From positions 992,001 through 1,056,000 of the forward strand of contig NZ_AP025305.1 of assembly GCF_036492635.1 (NCBI RefSeq): a DNA stretch of 64,000 nucleotides, written 5' to 3'. Shown piece by piece: positions 35,313 to 43,703 of the stretch (position 1 is its first letter; every line of letters starts with the position of its first letter). A program made the translations under genes and the position numbers. The notes below the pieces were generated by a model, which did not search any database, was not told the origin of the DNA, and saw nothing but the letters and a program-made list of their open reading frames with translations. This DNA comes from Aureibacter tunicatorum. GTDB taxonomy: Bacteria; Bacteroidota; Bacteroidia; Cytophagales; Cyclobacteriaceae.

Positions 35313-36971
35313 TTATATCATGCCTTCTTCAGTATTTCGAGCAATTTCCTTAAAATCGTATTTTAAAATCTTATTATCACTTTCGTAATCTATTGGACAA
35401 TCGATTAAATGGACGCCATTGCTGTCTAAAGCACTTTTCAAGGCGGGAAGCAGATCTTCAGTATTTTCAATAAAATGGCCTTTTGCACCGAATGACTCAG
35501 CGAACTTAGTAAAGTCTGGATTACCGATATCTAGTGAGAAGTTGGGCAACCCTTGACTCTCTTGCTTCCATTTGATCATTCCAAAAGCATTATCTCTTAA
35601 GATGAGAACCACTAGGTTGAGGTTTAGCCTGACCGCTGTTTCTAAATCTTGGCAATGCATCATAAATCCACCGTCACCGCATACAGCAATGACTTTTCTT
35701 TGAGGGTAAAGCAATTTAGCGGATATAGCCGAAGCTAGCCCAGCTCCCATGGTTGCTAAAGCATTGTCTAAAAGCAATGTATTGGGTTGATTGGCTCTGT
35801 AATTTCTGGCGTACCATATTTTATACATGCCATTGTCCAAGCATACTATTCCATCATCCGGCATGGCTTCACGGGTATCGTTAACAATTCTGGATGGACA
35901 AAGAGGGTATTGATCGGCGTTTATTGTCGGCAGCATTGATTTATCGATTGTTTTTTTGAGTTTTCTAAAATAATCGAATTCCCAAAGGCATTTCATGCTT
36001 GAAAGTTTGTCTGTAATTCGGTTCACAGCATTGGCTATGTCACCAATAACTTCATATGTTGGGCAATATTCAGGATCTATATTAGCGCGCGTGTAATTCA
36101 AGTGTATAATTACTCTTGGATCATGTTGCATCTTAAAAGGCGGTTTTTCAAAATCATCGTGACCAATGACTAGAATCACATCTGCTGCTTTAACAGCATT
36201 GCTTAGAATCATATTGCTTGAAAGGCAAGCGTTGCCAAGATAGTCGGGGTTTCTTTCATCAACAGCGCCTTTGCCAAGTTGAGTCGTGATAAATGGTATG
36301 CAAGTTTGTTTCACCAATTTGGAGAGCGCTTGTTGGTTTGCCTTTCGGTTGCAGCCTGAAGCTAGACAGATGATAGGTTTTTTAGCTTCGGTCATGACTT
36401 TTACAGCTTCATTGATTGAGTTTTCTGAAGCTACGGCAGGATCTTCTTTCACTTTTAGTATGTAATCTTGGACTACATATTCTTTAGCAACATCTTCAGG
36501 GAGCTCTAAGTGCACAGCTCCGGGTCTTTCGCTTTCTGCGGTTTTGAAAGCTTCTCTGGTCATCCAGTTTATATTTTTTCCTCCATAAAAGGTTTTTGAC
36601 GATTTTGTCACAGCTGACATCATATCGCTTGTTCTGATAAATTGGAATCGTCCCTGAGGGTTTGACTTGACAGGTTTTTGGCCGGTAATCATAACCATTG
36701 GCCAGCCTCCTAGGTTGGAATAAGCCGCCGCGGGCACCAAGTTTGCGGCTCCAGGTCCAATCGTTGAAAGACAAACACCCGCCATTCCTGTTAACCTGCC
36801 GACAGTAGCAGCCATATAACCGGCTACAGTTTCGTGTCTTACATTAATAAATGAAATTTTTGAATCTATCAATGAATCCAGCAAGTCAAGTGTTTCTTCT
36901 CCGGGTATGCCGAAAATGTATTTGACTCCTTCATTTTCCAGTGCTTTTATAAATACGTCTGATGCCTTCAT
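35313..36971 (-). CDS. Acetolactate synthase-like TPP enzyme
   Basis: A 552-residue thiamine-diphosphate enzyme. The catalytic Glu lies in FINVRHETVAGYMAA (about residue 48) and the TPP/Mg motif is GDGGFMMHCQDLETA through LRDNAFG. Length and the C-terminal HLIDCPIDYESDNKIL favour the acetolactate synthase (AlsS/IlvB) group, which joins two pyruvate molecules to acetolactate. There is no ilvN regulatory subunit, ilvC or budA next to it, and it stands alone, which suits a catabolic AlsS or a distinct substrate. The branch could equally be a related decarboxylase, so I leave no symbol. Confidence 0.85.
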   Translation of the reverse strand: MKASDVFIKALENEGVKYIFGIPGEETLDLLDSLIDSKISFINVRHETVAGYMAATVGRLTGMAGVCLSTIGPGAANLVPAAAYSNLGGWPMVMITGQKPVKSNPQGRFQFIRTSDMMSAVTKSSKTFYGGKNINWMTREAFKTAESERPGAVHLELPEDVAKEYVVQDYILKVKEDPAVASENSINEAVKVMTEAKKPIICLASGCNRKANQQALSKLVKQTCIPFITTQLGKGAVDERNPDYLGNACLSSNMILSNAVKAADVILVIGHDDFEKPPFKMQHDPRVIIHLNYTRANIDPEYCPTYEVIGDIANAVNRITDKLSSMKCLWEFDYFRKLKKTIDKSMLPTINADQYPLCPSRIVNDTREAMPDDGIVCLDNGMYKIWYARNYRANQPNTLLLDNALATMGAGLASAISAKLLYPQRKVIAVCGDGGFMMHCQDLETAVRLNLNLVVLILRDNAFGMIKWKQESQGLPNFSLDIGNPDFTKFAESFGAKGHFIENTEDLLPALKSALDSNGVHLIDCPIDYESDNKILKYDFKEIARNTEEGMI

Positions 36972-37227
36972 GCTTTAAATAAATCCAATAAGAATGATCT
37001 TGTAACTGGTTGATATTGAGATTGAATGACTAGATAGATGAATTTTAGGATTTGAGTGAAATTCAGGTATCGAAATATGCAATATCTTCGTATACATCAA
37101 CTGCAATGTATTGCTAAAGTTTGCCAATTTTTTATTAGTAGCTAACGTTATTTTAATGATATTAAATTAAGTTTTGGTTTGAAAAATAAAATGCTATGAT
37201 TATCATTGGAATTACAAATAAAGTGTC

Positions 37228-38499
37228 ATGTTAGGTTTGTATAGATTTAATTTTTTATCCATTATTATTTTGTTCGCCATGAGCGCATGCCAGCCTTCAA
37301 ATGAAGAGAACAACTTGCCTGAAGATTTTCTAGAGATACAATCCTACGTGAAAGAAAATGTTGTGATCGCCCATCGCGGGACAACTCACTGGGCTCCAGA
37401 GGAAACTGAAGCAGCTTATCGATGGGCAAGAAACTCAGGCGCTCATTATTTGGAGTTGGATCTTCAAAGAACAAAGGAGTTAAGAGATGAAAGTGGCAAG
37501 ATCATTGAGCCTTCTGTCTTGCTGGCTTTGCATGATGATAATCTGTTGAGAACCACAGATATATTAGATAAATTTCCTGAGGACTCGCATAAACATGTTT
37601 CGGAGCTGACTTGGTCGGAAGTAAGTCAATTGGATGCTGGATCATGGTTTAATTCTGCGAAACCAAAAAGAGCCAGAAAGTCTTTTGAAGGTTTGGAATT
37701 ATTGACGCTTGAAGATGTTGCTATGATTAGCTTAGGATATAAGCTAAAGCGAGATGATAATGGCCGAAGAGTGATGGCTTTGTTGGAGGAAAATGGCAAG
37801 CTAGTCTGGAAGTTTGAATATGAAAAGGATTTGGAGGATAATGGAAACAGGCCAGGCTTGTATATAGAAACTAAAGTTCCGAAGTTTTTTCCAGGGATCG
37901 AGGAAGATTTAAGCAAGGAGCTAAGCCGTCTTGGTTGGAATATTGAAACATCCGAAACCTTGCTTGAAATAGGCGATAACGCTGGCAAAGTCAGTGTGGC
38001 AAATGAACAAGGAAGAGTTGTGCTTCAAACATTTTCTCGAGAAAGCTTGAAGCTATTGAATAAGTATATGCCGGGCTTGCCCAAGTGTTTGCTATTATAT
38101 GAAGAGCCAGAGAATATCAATGATGGAAGTGATCGTGAAGAATACCTTGATTGGATAAATTTTGGTATTGCTAATGGAGCTCAATTCATGGGACCTTCAA
38201 TTGGAGGCGAGCCGAACAATTATACAGATCTGCTTCATGATTGGCAAGCCAAATTAATTCATGAACATGGGATGAAAACTCATGCTTACAGTTTTGATAC
38301 AGAGGAACAATTCTTGGAGTATACAGGAGTAACTAAAAAACAAGCTGGTCTTGACTTGAATACACATAAGTTGATTAATGGAGCATTTACCAATGATGCT
38401 GTCATTACGATGACTTTGTATAATAAGCATTTTATTGAAAAGTCGGAAAATCAACTGATGAATGACCAGCAGAATATTTTGAACAAACTAGGCTATTGA
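37228..38499 (+). CDS. Glycerophosphodiester phosphodiesterase family lipoprotein
   Basis: A 423-residue lipoprotein (lipobox FAMSAC, C21). The GDPD core is intact: VVIAHRGTTHWAPEETEAA (catalytic His plus metal Glu), YLELDLQ (E-x-D) and LLALHDDNLLRTT (second His). An insertion of about 110 residues (about 120-230) with charged segments lies between the first third and the later TIM-barrel strands. It hydrolyses glycerophosphodiesters or related phosphodiesters outside the cytoplasm. It is followed by pgeF after one nucleotide; the two may be cotranscribed. No clear promoter was found in the 255-nt upstream gap. Confidence 0.88.
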   Translation: MLGLYRFNFLSIIILFAMSACQPSNEENNLPEDFLEIQSYVKENVVIAHRGTTHWAPEETEAAYRWARNSGAHYLELDLQRTKELRDESGKIIEPSVLLALHDDNLLRTTDILDKFPEDSHKHVSELTWSEVSQLDAGSWFNSAKPKRARKSFEGLELLTLEDVAMISLGYKLKRDDNGRRVMALLEENGKLVWKFEYEKDLEDNGNRPGLYIETKVPKFFPGIEEDLSKELSRLGWNIETSETLLEIGDNAGKVSVANEQGRVVLQTFSRESLKLLNKYMPGLPKCLLLYEEPENINDGSDREEYLDWINFGIANGAQFMGPSIGGEPNNYTDLLHDWQAKLIHEHGMKTHAYSFDTEEQFLEYTGVTKKQAGLDLNTHKLINGAFTNDAVITMTLYNKHFIEKSENQLMNDQQNILNKLGY

Positions 38500-38500
38500 G

Positions 38501-39322
38501 ATGAGATATGTAATAAATAACGGACTTGAATTAGGGCAAATCGATATTCTGAATAGCCAAGAAAATGTAGAGCATTTTTTTTCGACGAGAAAGGGTGGCT
38601 TCAGCCTTGGAGTTAATAAAGGATTGAATTTAGGATTTAATCAGATTGACGAGCCTTCCCATGTGCAAATGAATAGAATGGCTTTATGCAAAGCTTTGGA
38701 CATTCAGTCCAATCAATTGATTGTTCCCAAGCAAACCCATTCTGCCAATGTGGAAATAATATATCCTACTACGCTTGAAGAGTTTAATTCTGGATTGAAT
38801 ACATTTGACACCACTGATGCATTGGTAACTAATATCCCTAATATATTTATTGCTGTATTAACAGCCGATTGCGTTCCTGTATTGTTATTTGATCCTGTAG
38901 AAAAAGTTATTGCCGCTGTGCATGCCGGCTGGAAAGGAACAGCTCAAGGCATTGTTCAAAATACGGTTCGAATGATGTCGTCTCATTTCAATACAGATCC
39001 AATGAATATTATAACTGCAATTGGGCCGTCTATTTCATCAGAGAATTATGAAGTGGGAGAGGAAGTCAAGAATCAGTATGCGGAAAAGTTTGAAGACCAT
39101 TCTCATTTGGTGTTTGCTAGACATCCACTATACACGGACAAGTATTTTTTAGATTTGTGGAAAGCCAATAGGCATCAGTTGGAGTCTATTGGAGTTAGAT
39201 ATAAGAACATTGAAATTTCAAATGTTTGCACTTACACTGACGCGGGAAGATATTTTTCAGCTAGAAGAGACAAAGGAAAAACAGGTAGGCAGTTGTCTGG
39301 AATCATGTTGAAAAAAAAGTAG
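38501..39322 (+). CDS. pgeF: Peptidoglycan editing factor PgeF (YfiH/DUF152 laccase-fold)
   Basis: A 273-residue protein. The metal-site residues of the family are all visible: PKQTHSANV (His), AVLTADCVPVLLFDP (Cys), and VHAGWKGTAQGI (His). PgeF (YfiH) removes wrongly incorporated Ser in place of L-Ala from the peptidoglycan precursor UDP-MurNAc-Ser; other members act as purine-nucleoside phosphorylase or adenosine deaminase-like enzymes. Start ATG is one nucleotide past the GDPD stop. The 472-aa unknown gene follows after 92 nt. Confidence 0.93.
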   Translation: MRYVINNGLELGQIDILNSQENVEHFFSTRKGGFSLGVNKGLNLGFNQIDEPSHVQMNRMALCKALDIQSNQLIVPKQTHSANVEIIYPTTLEEFNSGLNTFDTTDALVTNIPNIFIAVLTADCVPVLLFDPVEKVIAAVHAGWKGTAQGIVQNTVRMMSSHFNTDPMNIITAIGPSISSENYEVGEEVKNQYAEKFEDHSHLVFARHPLYTDKYFLDLWKANRHQLESIGVRYKNIEISNVCTYTDAGRYFSARRDKGKTGRQLSGIMLKKK

Positions 39323-39414
39323 TCAATTTGAAGGGGGAGGAGAACAAAACATAGAAAGCTTGTAGGCTGTTGTGTTTATGTGCGAATATTAACTCCTGAT
39401 AATTCTACTCTTGA

Positions 39415-40833
39415 ATGCCTAATTTTGAGCGTCAATACAACAACAAGAAGACTTCATTAAACTTTAGGCCTAATTCTAATGGCAAGAGCAGGTTGCCTCC
39501 TATTGCAGATGATGTAATACAAAGAGCTATTGGCTTTGAAATGGAAACAGGTTGGCCTGTGATGAAAAACCCAAGAGCAGAATTTGATCCAAATGAGTAT
39601 GAGCAATTGACGCATCAAAATTGTTATCCTGTAAATCATAGCTTTTTCAAACATCCTGCAGGTTTCAAGGCGAAAACCGACGATGGCATCAGTACTTACA
39701 GCTATGATTTTTCTGTCATGGAATTAGAAACAGATGCTTTTGAAGAGACTCCATTAGGGTTTTTTCAAATGCGAGAAGCCATTGCAAAATCCATGGAGTT
39801 TTTAAGTCAGTTGAAAAAAGTAGGGCTTGAAAAAGGATATGTTGACATGAAAGAATTTCCCGATATGGGAGGGAAGATTGTTGATAGCGATGCGATTGTT
39901 TTTTCAGCATCTGTGGGGGCTGCTGCTAAGGAAATGGAGTTCGGAGTAAAGATGCAAGGAACCGCCGGAGTCGACTTAAGACAAATTCAAAGGTTATTTG
40001 AGCATATAGGAATGCCTCAAAATGGAGAAGATCAAGGGCAAGGTGATAGATTAAGATATGGTAGGTGTTATTTGGGAGGGCTTACACCCGAGTTGATTGC
40101 TAAAAAGCAGCTCAGCTGCACATATAGACATGCATTGAAGGCGTTGAGTATTACATTGATGGAAATGCATGAAGAAATGGCAGGCAGATTTAGAACTCGG
40201 GCGGATCAATTGCTTGCTTGGCAACCAAGCCGGCAGTTTGAAAACTTGCTGTTATTGTTAATATATGCATTGATCTCCACTAAGAAAGCAATTAAAAATT
40301 ATGCGAAGTCGGCGTTCAGGCTTTTGATTAGAACAGATTTCTCATTTATTTATAAGCTTTTGCCTGACTTGGATCGCCAAATTTTGGAAGAGAATGATCT
40401 GGAACTTTGGGATTTTATTTTTGAGTTGGTCATGGATACATTGCAAACCAAATTGGAATTGCCGGTTTTCGAAAAAGGGGTTTATCATGATCGAGTTAAG
40501 TATCATCGATCGGGAATAGATACTTTTAATGCGTTGACAAAAAAAGACTGGTTAAGCAATATTCCTAAAGGAGTAGACATGTTGACAGCTAAGAATTTTC
40601 CAGATAGATCAGTAGCTGGAAAGTTGGAGTCTATTGGCGGTTTTGGTTCTAAAGTGGATTCTGTTGGAAAGGATAGAGTGCCGGCACCGATTTTCGAGTT
40701 CAGGTCATTTCCTCAAATGTCAAATGAAGATGTAGAAGCCGCATGCAATAACTTTTTTATATATATCATGGGGCTGAATAGGGGTGAGGATTATTGTTAT
40801 GGAGAAGATTCCAGTCCATTTCTAAGATGTTGA
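39415..40833 (+). CDS. Uncharacterised 472-aa protein, possible effector-like family (VIQR motif)
   Basis: No named domain is sure. Residues 1-26 are basic and disordered, then RLPPIADDVIQRAIG (residues 26-40) leads to GFEMETGWPV and, later, SVMELETDAFEE. The G-F-E-x-E start and the E-x-E-T later, together with AGVDLRQIQRLFEHIG, recall amidoligase/glutamate-cysteine-ligase-like folds and effector proteins with a V-I-Q-R leader; both links are from memory and unproven. The second half is helical and hydrophobic in one stretch (LLLLLIYALI) but not a clear membrane protein. No signal peptide. It is behind pgeF (92 nt) and ahead of trhO. The N-terminal pattern matches the proteins at 8883-10394 and 58372-59637. 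Confidence 0.7.
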   Translation: MPNFERQYNNKKTSLNFRPNSNGKSRLPPIADDVIQRAIGFEMETGWPVMKNPRAEFDPNEYEQLTHQNCYPVNHSFFKHPAGFKAKTDDGISTYSYDFSVMELETDAFEETPLGFFQMREAIAKSMEFLSQLKKVGLEKGYVDMKEFPDMGGKIVDSDAIVFSASVGAAAKEMEFGVKMQGTAGVDLRQIQRLFEHIGMPQNGEDQGQGDRLRYGRCYLGGLTPELIAKKQLSCTYRHALKALSITLMEMHEEMAGRFRTRADQLLAWQPSRQFENLLLLLIYALISTKKAIKNYAKSAFRLLIRTDFSFIYKLLPDLDRQILEENDLELWDFIFELVMDTLQTKLELPVFEKGVYHDRVKYHRSGIDTFNALTKKDWLSNIPKGVDMLTAKNFPDRSVAGKLESIGGFGSKVDSVGKDRVPAPIFEFRSFPQMSNEDVEAACNNFFIYIMGLNRGEDYCYGEDSSPFLRC

Positions 40834-40903
40834 GAGTTTTTTAATTGAATGAAAAGTAGAATTTTTGGATAAAATCTATTTTATTTTATTAATCTTATCT
40901 TTT

Positions 40904-40937
40904 TTGCTCAAGGTCATAATCAAAATATTTAATTTTG
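40904..40937 (+). promoter_or_regulatory. Candidate Bacteroidota-type promoter of trhO
   Basis: TTG at 40904-40906 and TAATTTTG at 40930-40937 (consensus TAnnTTTG) are 23 nt apart, at the wide end of the accepted spacing. The gene starts 33 nt further on. Confidence 0.45.
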
Positions 40938-40970
40938 TAGAAATCAAACAAAAAAATTAAACCGTATAGC

Positions 40971-42002
40971 ATGCAACTGTACAATAAACTAAGCGCTAAG
41001 GAAAGAGAAAAGCTTATTGATGAAGCTGGAAAAAGAAGATTGACCATTTCATTCTATCAATATTATAATATTGAAGCCCCTGAAATATTCAGAAATGAAT
41101 TGTTTGTGGCATGGAATGAATTGGATGTGTTGGGGAGAACTTATGTCGCTAATGAAGGAATAAACGCTCAAATTTCAGTTCCTGCTGAAAACTTCAAGGC
41201 TTTTAAAAGTCATTTGGATAGCATTTCATTTTTGAATGGCATAAGGCTAAATGTAGCTGTGGAGCAGGATGACAAATCATTTTTAAAATTAACGATTAAA
41301 GTAAAGAAGAAAATCGTTGCGGATGGATTGGATGATGATTCATTTGATGTTACTAATAAAGGCGTTCATTTAGGAGCTAAAGACTTTAATGATATTATCG
41401 CTAAGGAAGATACGGTCTTAGTGGATATGAGAAATCATTATGAAAGTGAAATAGGCCATTTTAAAGGAGCGATAACGCCAGATGTCGATACTTTTAGAGA
41501 ATCTTTGGATATCATTGAAGAAGATTTGAGAGAGCATAAGGATGACAAGAATCTTGTAATGTATTGTACAGGCGGGATCAGATGCGAGAAAGCTAGTGCT
41601 TATTTTAAGCATAAAGGATTTAAAAATGTGTATCAACTTGAAGGAGGTATAATTGAATACACAAGGCAGGTAAAAGACGAAAAGCTTGATAACAAATTCA
41701 TGGGCAAGAATTTCGTTTTTGATAATCGTAAAGCTGAAAGAATAAGCGATGATGTCATTTCTGTATGTCATCAATGCGGAGAACCTTGCGATACGCATGT
41801 GGACTGTGCTAACGATGCATGTCACTTGTTGTTTATCCAGTGCCCTTCTTGCGCGGAAAAGATGGAAAACTGTTGTTCTGAAGAATGCATGGAAGTAAAT
41901 AGATTGCCTTTGGAAAAACAGAAAGAACTTCGAAGAGGGAAGCCTATGGATGGTATGAATTTCAGCAAAGGAAGATCAAAGCACTTGAAGTATAAAAAGT
42001 AG
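40971..42002 (+). CDS. trhO: tRNA uridine(34) hydroxylase TrhO (rhodanese-like)
   Basis: A 343-residue protein. Residues 1-110 form the ferredoxin-like N-terminal domain (VANEGINAQISV), a rhodanese domain follows (about 120-230) with the active-site Cys in MYCTGGIRCEKASAY, and the C-terminal 80 residues are Cys-rich (CHQCGEPC...CPSCAEKMENCCSEEC), likely a zinc-binding module. TrhO hydroxylates U34 of tRNAs to ho5U with oxygen. It is monocistronic with a terminator behind. Confidence 0.95.
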   Translation: MQLYNKLSAKEREKLIDEAGKRRLTISFYQYYNIEAPEIFRNELFVAWNELDVLGRTYVANEGINAQISVPAENFKAFKSHLDSISFLNGIRLNVAVEQDDKSFLKLTIKVKKKIVADGLDDDSFDVTNKGVHLGAKDFNDIIAKEDTVLVDMRNHYESEIGHFKGAITPDVDTFRESLDIIEEDLREHKDDKNLVMYCTGGIRCEKASAYFKHKGFKNVYQLEGGIIEYTRQVKDEKLDNKFMGKNFVFDNRKAERISDDVISVCHQCGEPCDTHVDCANDACHLLFIQCPSCAEKMENCCSEECMEVNRLPLEKQKELRRGKPMDGMNFSKGRSKHLKYKK

Positions 42003-42023
42003 GTTTTTGAAAATATTGGAAAG

Positions 42024-42052
42024 AAAAAGTCTGCTCGAATGCAGACTTTTTT
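42024..42052 (+). terminator. Terminator between trhO and pyrF
   Basis: AAAAAGTCTGC pairs with GCAGACTTTTT around a 6-nt loop, then a T. The A run on the other side could also serve the converging pyrF gene. Confidence 0.85.
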
Positions 42053-42065
42053 ATGGAAGTATTTT

Positions 42066-42887
42066 TTATCCTAGGTATTTGTCCAAATATTCGGACATTT
42101 CCATTTGCAATGTTTTGGCTGCTTCTTTAGCTTTTTCCGCAAAATCTTCCCCATTTGACGAGTAAATAATTCCTCTTGAAGAGTTTACCAATAATCCGCA
42201 ATGATCGTTCATGCCATATTTGGATACATCTTCCAAGCTTCCGCCTTGAGCTCCAACTCCCGGTACCAAAAGAAAATGATCAGGCGCCGCTTTTCTTACT
42301 TTTTCAAGCAAATCTGCTCTGGTAGCTCCTACGACAAACATCAATTGATCTGAAGTCCCCCATTCTTGACTTTTGATGATAACTTCTTCGAAAAGGCTTC
42401 TGTTTTTATCTTTGATTCTTAAGTGTTGGAAATCAAAGCTTCCTTGGTTTGATGTAACACCTAGAAGTATGACCCACTTATTCTTGAACTCCAAAAATGG
42501 TTTTACGGAATCTTCACCCATGTATGGAGCTACAGTGACTGAATCAAAATTCATGTTTTCGAAGAATGCTCTGGCATATAAGGAACTTGTGTTTCCAATA
42601 TCGCCTCTTTTGGCATCGGAGATCGTAAAGGTATTCTCAGGGATGTATTCGAGCGTTTTTTGAAGAGAATTCCAACCAGAAGCTCCCAAAGCTTCATAAA
42701 AAGCGATATTAGGTTTGTAAGCTACAGCGTAATCTTTAGTAGCGTCAATGATCGCTTTGTTGAATTCAAATATAGGGTCTTCCTTGTCTAATAAATGTTT
42801 GGGTATTTTATTAATGTCAGTGTCCAAGCCTACGCATAGGTAGGATTTTTTGGATTGTATTTGTTCGAATAGATCTTTCCTGGTCAT
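42066..42887 (-). CDS. pyrF: Orotidine 5'-phosphate decarboxylase (type 2)
   Basis: A 273-residue enzyme. The catalytic K-D network is in [19 protein letters not shown] (DAKRGD), the phosphate loop in VPGVGAQGG. This is the longer type 2 PyrF, about 270 residues. It converts OMP to UMP, the last step of de novo pyrimidine synthesis. No other pyr gene is adjacent. It is a single gene between the trhO and lolA units. Confidence 0.96.
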   Translation of the reverse strand: MTRKDLFEQIQSKKSYLCVGLDTDINKIPKHLLDKEDPIFEFNKAIIDATKDYAVAYKPNIAFYEALGASGWNSLQKTLEYIPENTFTISDAKRGDIGNTSSLYARAFFENMNFDSVTVAPYMGEDSVKPFLEFKNKWVILLGVTSNQGSFDFQHLRIKDKNRSLFEEVIIKSQEWGTSDQLMFVVGATRADLLEKVRKAAPDHFLLVPGVGAQGGSLEDVSKYGMNDHCGLLVNSSRGIIYSSNGEDFAEKAKEAAKTLQMEMSEYLDKYLG

Positions 42888-42930
42888 GGATTTTATTCTA
42901 TGTATTAAGTTCTGTATTATTCGTGATATG

Positions 42931-42955
42931 AAAAAAGAGGCTGTAAACCTCTTTT
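42931..42955 (-). terminator. Terminator of the lolA-like gene
   Basis: AAAAGAGG pairs with CCTCTTTT around a 7-nt loop, running into six T on the minus strand. Confidence 0.8.
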
Positions 42956-42962
42956 ATATTTA

Positions 42963-43610
42963 TTATCTTAAGTCAACTACTTCAACATCCGGATGATCTT
43001 CAGTATCGAATTGAAACTCATTGTCAGAGATGCTTGCAATAGGCTTGTAATTTTCTATCGTATATAAATAGTTGTTCCCGCCTTTTTCAAATATTTCCCA
43101 ACTTAGTATTTCATTGTCGGTCGTATTGATCCTCATTCTGATTTTAAAGAAATTTTTAGACTTGTCTTCAGGGGTAAGGTCAATGACACTAATATTTTTT
43201 CCTCTTAAGGATTCGTGGCCAATGACAGCGTAAAGAAATCCTTCTTTGTAAGCGGAGTAAAATGTCGTTGGGTTAAGCCCTTCGTCTTCCCCTTCTTCGC
43301 TAGCGGTAACGGTTACCTCTTCATCATCAGGGCTATATGTCCAAATAGCGCTTCCATCATTAAATATTTGCTGTCCAGCGATGTCAATGCGGAATTTTTC
43401 GCCTTTTACTAAAATGTTTCCTTCAAAAGATTCATCAAGCCCTTCATTCTGATTAATCAGTTGTTGCTTGAAACCTGCCTCAAAAGCTTCTTGATTTTGG
43501 TATTTATCGCTCATTTTATCCAAAATCGCCAATGCTTTTGGATCTTTTTGAGCAAAACTATATGTCAAGAATGATATGCTAGCAACGAATAGAAGAATAT
43601 ATTTTTTCAT
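42963..43610 (-). CDS. lolA: LolA-like outer-membrane lipoprotein carrier protein
   Basis: About 215 residues, secreted to the periplasm (signal peptide from MKKYILLFVASISFLTYSFAQ). The protein follows the LolA plan: AILDKMSDKYQNQEAFEAGF, an open beta-barrel with GEKFRIDI and FNDGSAIWTYSPDDEEVTV, and the end FEFDTEDHP-like strand (FQFDTEDHPDVEVVD). LolA shuttles lipoproteins from the LolCDE exporter to the outer membrane. An ATG five codons upstream (43625) is also possible; I choose the one that starts the signal peptide. It lies downstream of ftsK, a common arrangement in Bacteroidota, but a candidate promoter lies in the gap, so it can also be transcribed on its own. Confidence 0.85.
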   Translation of the reverse strand: MKKYILLFVASISFLTYSFAQKDPKALAILDKMSDKYQNQEAFEAGFKQQLINQNEGLDESFEGNILVKGEKFRIDIAGQQIFNDGSAIWTYSPDDEEVTVTASEEGEDEGLNPTTFYSAYKEGFLYAVIGHESLRGKNISVIDLTPEDKSKNFFKIRMRINTTDNEILSWEIFEKGGNNYLYTIENYKPIASISDNEFQFDTEDHPDVEVVDLR

Positions 43611-43664
43611 ATAAATGTATTTCAATTAGGAAATTTTTACAATTCAAATTTGGGTTAAACTCTG

Positions 43665-43696
43665 CAAAGGTAAATATTTTTTTCAAAATTAAACAA
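43665..43696 (-). promoter_or_regulatory. Candidate Bacteroidota-type promoter of the lolA-like gene
   Basis: On the minus strand TTG (43696-43694) and TACCTTTG (43672-43665) are 21 nt apart, in the accepted TTG-N19-23-TAnnTTTG pattern. The start codon is about 55 nt downstream. Confidence 0.5.
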
Positions 43697-43703
43697 CCGG
43701 ATT

